This document shows, one piece after another, positions 60,126 to 64,000 of a stretch of DNA of 64,000 nt. A program made the position numbers and the translations under genes. The stretch is from assembly GCA_010909725.1 (NCBI GenBank), contig JAACMV010000001.1:779533-843532 (forward strand), given 5' to 3'. The notes under the pieces were generated by a model. It saw only the letters and a list, made by a program, of their open reading frames with translations, was not told the origin of the DNA and did no database searches. Origin of the DNA: Picochlorum sp. 'celeri'. Taxonomy: Eukaryota > Chlorophyta > Trebouxiophyceae. Numbering within the stretch: position 1 is the stretch's first letter; the number at the start of each line of letters is the position of its first letter.

Positions 60126-61184
60126 ATGGTGCTGTCGGCATTCGAATCATATTTCATTGGACAATATGGGCCCCAACGGTGGGCGAAGATTCTGACAGGT
60201 CTTTCACGCTCGAGGACAGCTGCTGCTGTTGGTGTCCTCCTGAACAACAGTGATGCCGTCGAGCTCGTAGAAAGAACTCCGGGAGTGGAGCTTCTTGGTA
60301 CCGAGTGGCCCCCAGGAACTCATCATGAGGATCTCCAGCTGATCGTTCCATCAGGCATGGGCACGCTTGAGGAGGAGAAGGACGTATTCTTGCCTCCGCC
60401 CCCTCAAACCTCAAGTGGTACTTTGGCATGGTATTGGATGGACATGGCATCCCTGATCCCGCCTTTACTGCTCGATGTTCAACCTGGACATGATGTATTA
60501 GATGCGTGTGCTGCACCTGGTGGAAAATCATGCATTCTTGGGCGTATGCTTTTCAGGCATGATGGCTTTACACAAGGAAGCTTGACATGCAATGAACCTG
60601 GTGCAAAACGGCGGCAGAAGCTGCAGGCTGTTCTCGGATCATATTTTGGATCCTCATATATGGATTCTCGTCGTATTATGGTGACGGGACGGCCCGCAGA
60701 AAAAAAATTCGAATGGAGAAGAAGAGGATCCAGAAGGCTGTTTGATAGAATTTTGATTGATGCTCCCTGTACACACGAGCGACACGTCCTCGGTCAGAGT
60801 GCGACGGGCGTTGCAGGAATACAAAAGGATAGTTGGTCTATAGCACGATGTAAACGAATGGCAGCACTGCAGGTGCGCATGGTCATTGCTGGAATACAGA
60901 GCCTGAAGGATAATGGGCGACTTGTGTACTCAACATGTTCTCTGGATAATGAAAAGCAAAACGACGGTGTGATTGACAAGGTATGCGCAAAAATCTCTGA
61001 TGTTCACGTTGTATCCCATGAAGAGAATATTGCCCGTATCGCTAGAGCCATACCCGTTCGACATCAGCAGTCATCTATTGCCATGGGACACGTGACACCT
61101 ACCAGACATGGGTGGATGGCTATGCCACATGAACAGCTGGGATGGGGCCCTATGTACATGTCGGTTCTGCAGAAAGCCAGCTGA
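60126..61184 (+). CDS. NSUN4/RsmB-like RNA m5C methyltransferase
   Basis: Predicted 352 residues, no intron. The SAM-binding core is clear: HDVLDACAAPGGKSCILGRM (motif I), FDRILIDAPCTHERHVLG (motif IV with catalytic-type Cys) and RLVYSTCSLDNEKQNDGVI (motif VI with the second Cys). The APCTxxRH form resembles mitochondrial NSUN4 (12S/small-subunit rRNA m5C methyltransferase that also aids ribosome assembly) more than bacterial RsmB. The N-terminal ~110 residues are weakly conserved and may contain a targeting signal. It is divergent from RecA, with 332 bp from RecA's preferred start. Confidence 0.85.
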   Translation: MVLSAFESYFIGQYGPQRWAKILTGLSRSRTAAAVGVLLNNSDAVELVERTPGVELLGTEWPPGTHHEDLQLIVPSGMGTLEEEKDVFLPPPPQTSSGTLAWYWMDMASLIPPLLLDVQPGHDVLDACAAPGGKSCILGRMLFRHDGFTQGSLTCNEPGAKRRQKLQAVLGSYFGSSYMDSRRIMVTGRPAEKKFEWRRRGSRRLFDRILIDAPCTHERHVLGQSATGVAGIQKDSWSIARCKRMAALQVRMVIAGIQSLKDNGRLVYSTCSLDNEKQNDGVIDKVCAKISDVHVVSHEENIARIARAIPVRHQQSSIAMGHVTPTRHGWMAMPHEQLGWGPMYMSVLQKAS

Positions 61185-61766
61185 TTTCATCCTCTCTGAG
61201 TAAAGTGGGCTGGACGGCTTGTGCCATGGATTCGTCCGTCGAATAGGTGGCAATATCAAGGCACTTTTTTCTGAATGGCTAGGACAGCCACGCGTCGGAT
61301 GAAAGGCTCTCATCATCTCCCATCGCACGAGGTATTTGACCGAATCTCTAACTCGTTATTGTGGATCAGGGTTTCCACCAGTCCCTCTACAATTCGTACA
61401 AACGTCCATATACAGCCATGCTCATGACATAGATATAATGTTCTGACATTACATATACCTATACAAGTTCAGTTTAACGAAAACGACGTAACTGTTGGCG
61501 CTTTTTGTCTGTTGCGTTGTCGTAGAGACGTTTTAATCCTTCTCTGAGTAGCACGTGCGTATACGAGAGTCCAAGGCAAAGTATTTTATTCAATTAGACA
61601 TTTTTATTGATTTGAGAGTAGCATTGTACAAAGAGAGGTGCGTTGTGCCTTGATTGACTCAGACGGGTTGGTGGTCGTTGGTCGTCGAAACAACAACAGC
61701 TGCCTTGTCGCTCTTGCTGTGTTCAACTGATCCATGTCGATCGAATTGAATTTATTTTGAACTGAA
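61185..61766. other. intergenic, no gene recognised
   Basis: About 580 bp between the NSUN4-like gene and the RING gene. Only short open frames; presumed 3' flank and promoter. Confidence 0.45.
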
Positions 61767-62896
61767 ATGCCTTACGCAGGTGGCGACGACAAGGAACATA
61801 TTGGCGGGAGGACTCGGTAGGTATCTAGCCAGGAGGTGTTGTTGTTGGTTGTCTGGTCCGAGCATCTTATAGATGATCGGTTGTTCTGGGTTGTAAACGA
61901 CGCAGTATATCCCTGAACACCAGTATTTTCAATATGGAGGACATTGATGACATCATTGGCCGATTTGATGACGTTGAGTTGCAAGACTCGGCAGATTCAT
62001 GTGACCACAAGGGAAAGGAGCAGGAGTCTGAATCTGGTGACCTGCTCTGTGCTATTTGTCTGTGCGATATTCCTCTGGAGGATGTAGCCATGGTCAAGGG
62101 CTGTGATCATATGTATTGCGCGTATTGTATATTGCAGTGGACACTGCACAATGAGAAGACATTCTGTCCCACTTGCAAACAGCCTTTTTCATACCTGCTG
62201 ACATACAGAGGGTTGGATGGGTCCCTGAATGATTTTCCTATGGAAGAAAGTGTGGTGTTGCTGAGACGAGCGCATTGGTTTGAAGACTGGATTCGAGCGA
62301 GTCAGAATGATGCAAGTCAGGCATTGCTGGAAGATGCACGAGTTGCAGATGATACTGCATGGATGGATGACTTTGATGATGATGCATATTGGAAAGAAGA
62401 TGAGGAAATGGAGGCGTTTTACTTCTCATCAGCTGCTGGTAAAGCTCGTATTGTGTTGGGGAATCGCCGGTTTGGTCAAGGAGGGTTCATTTCAGGGGGG
62501 CATCGTCAGGCTCGCCCTGTGAAGAACTCTGGTGCGAGCGGAAGTGGATCCAAGAAAAAGGCCAAGAATAAGGGCCAAGTGAAGGCATCGATCAAAGATT
62601 TGCGATCAGATGTATCGAGTGCGATCCAAATTAAAACCCCAAATAATAATACGTTGCATCCAAAGGTGAATTCACCACACACTGTTGGAGGAGGACGCAA
62701 GACATGTTTAACAGGGTCATCATTCAGTGATGCGTCGTGTGGCAGCAGCCCTAGCTGTGCACAGTCCATTCTTGGAAGTAGTCCATCTGGGTTCGGGAGA
62801 CGAGCAAAACGAAATGCTCGAAGAAATGCGGAGAGAAGCCAGCAATTGCAACCACAGATCAGCATTGCTGCTGAAGATCAGCAAGACCAATCATAA
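61767..62896 (+). CDS. RING-finger protein (probable E3 ubiquitin ligase)
   Basis: The main open frame starts at ATG 61934 (320 residues). An upstream exon 61767-61816 (MPYAGGDDKEHIGGRT...) can be joined across a 107-nt GTAGGT..CACCAG intron (phase 2) to give 340 residues; which start is used is open. The N-terminal half carries a C3HC4-type RING: LLCAICLCDI, then CDHMYCAYCILQW and CPTCKQPF. A conserved-looking module follows (SLNDFPMEESVVLLRRAHWF), then acidic and basic low-complexity regions (GSGSKKKAKNKGQ and Ser/Arg-rich tail). Plant relatives have the same RING plus FP.EESV..L.RA.WFE block. Substrates unknown. Confidence 0.82.
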
Positions 62897-63024
62897 TAAT
62901 TTTGTTTCACAGTGTATATTCATTCGGTGTGTATGCCCACATACATGGTATCGATTTTGTTTTTTTGTAACATATATTGCATTGAGAAGAAAAAATTATA
63001 CAGTCAGCATCATCAACAACATCA
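62897..63024. other. gap between convergent RING and fibrillarin genes
   Basis: About 130 bp. A TGTAACATA motif near 62967 is a candidate 3'-end signal of the RING gene. Nothing else. Confidence 0.4.
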
Positions 63025-64000
63025 TCACTTTTTCTGGGCCCTGAAAATTCCGCAGACAACAGCGTGATCTCTCTCATATGGCTCCAACGTGACCTGCACA
63101 CACGTGTGATTATTATTATTATTGCAACCACAATAATAGTTATCTATGTCGCTCCAAAAAAAAAAACAATATATATGTTGTCTGTCTGAGTCATGGAAGA
63201 ACACTCATCGGATGGGAAATATATTTTCATGTCCCATATTGTATACAATACAAGGACAAGAATTCCCAGGAATCATTCTTACGGTATACTCTCATCACCC
63301 AGACCAACGCAACCATTCATCAATGTAAAAAAAAAATAAAACATACCTGCTCCTTTGGCTTGAGCTGCTGCTCCTGCAATTTCTTCACTTCTCTGGCAAA
63401 CACAGCCTCTGGTGGCGCAGTAGAATCAATACATGACGCCTTGACAGAAATAACAAAGTTTCCCTTGTTCTTTAAAAAGTATTGAGCATTCAATCCGACA
63501 ATTCTCGCCTGATCCGGCTGCGCAACGTCCGCAAACACCACATCGACCATTGGCACAAGCATCCTATACTTTTGTGGGTGACGAGCATCCTCAATAATTG
63601 GAACTACATTCGGTCTCTTCTTCGCCATATTCACCAAATCTCTTCCAGATCTATGAGAAAATTCTACTGCATACACAGTCCCTTCTGGTCCTACAAGATC
63701 ACTGACATGTGATACAGATGTTCCAGAGGCAGCTCCCAAATACAACACCTTGGATCCAGGCTTCATATAAATGTGATCCACACCAGCAAGCACAGCAGCA
63801 GCCAATTTAGATCTGAACGGATTCCATACCCTGTATTCAGTCTTCTCAGCACCCTCGCCAACCCCTTCAACCGAAATCCTCTTCTCCCCGTACACAGACT
63901 CTCCTGGACACATGTTCTTGGTCACCAACGCATCCTCCTTTCCTCGTGCCACAAACACACCCTCGTGGCGATGCGCCTCCACAATCACCTTGCTTCCTCC
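63025..64000 (-). CDS. FBL: fibrillarin (partial, 5' end beyond window)
   Basis: Visible CDS is complement(join(63025..63093,63347..64000)); the N-terminal Gly/Arg-rich region lies outside. The methyltransferase core is clear: [43 protein letters not shown] site [40 protein letters not shown] and [14 protein letters not shown]. The 253-nt intron (GTATGT..GTGTGCAG, phase 0) is the longest in the window, and splicing replaces an intronic read-through tail with [20 protein letters not shown], the expected fibrillarin C-terminus. Fibrillarin is the 2'-O-methyltransferase of box C/D snoRNPs. Confidence 0.95.

Overview
This window looks like nuclear DNA from a small photosynthetic eukaryote with a compact, intron-poor genome. 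Evidence for a eukaryote: fibrillarin, RPS15, SEC31, condensin CAP-D2, a NEDD8-conjugating enzyme (UBC12), DPM1, ROMO1, and spliced genes with GT..AG introns. Evidence for a plastid: two plastid-type thioredoxins (z-like and y-like), an RSH (RelA/SpoT) protein, an MSL-type MscS channel, LpxK and a photolyase/hydrolase fusion of the plant type. The z-type thioredoxin, plant-like ROMO1 and LpxK, and TGTAA-type motifs just after many stop codons favour a green alga. No taxon can be named from this sequence alone.

Introns are short (46-253 nt), mostly start GTAYG, and cluster near gene 5' ends. Several proteins appear only after splicing: the thioredoxin z transit peptide, the N-terminus of LpxK, ROMO1, DPM1, the signal peptide of the DOMON/b561 protein, and the ends of UBC12 and fibrillarin.

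Layout. 0.5-7 kb: DedA protein, frameshifted DUF1295-like gene, membrane protein, TRX z, beta-flower-like repeat protein, TKL-like kinase. 7-8.7 kb: decayed region with a duplicated fragment of the repeat gene and a possible secreted Cys-rich peptide. 8.7-17.5 kb: WDR6-like, SpoU/TrmH methyltransferase, NUBPL/Ind1, GT71-like mannosyltransferase, ACBP. 17.7-25 kb: condensin CAP-D2, AP2-like protein, an unrecognised protein, ROMO1. 25.5-36 kb: MscS channel, a tight same-strand group (photolyase/hydrolase fusion, LpxK, FAD oxidoreductase), a basic protein, DPM1, TRX y, SDR. 36.8-48 kb: SEC31, prominin/tweety-like protein, a secreted glycoprotein, DOMON/cytochrome b561. 48-64 kb: UBC12, RPS15, mitochondrial carrier, RSH, glycosidase-like protein, a plastid-type protein, NDUFA12, organellar RecA, NSUN4-like methyltransferase, RING protein and fibrillarin (cut by the window end).

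Functional threads. RNA ribose/base methylation recurs (WDR6, TrmH, NSUN4-like, fibrillarin), as do complex I (NUBPL, NDUFA12) and plastid redox or stringent control (TRX z, TRX y, RSH). Neighbouring genes are very close: convergent stops can be 8-65 bp apart and divergent starts 15-34 bp apart, so shared promoters and overlapping UTRs are likely. I found no CRISPR array, no clear transposon and no convincing tRNA or rRNA gene.
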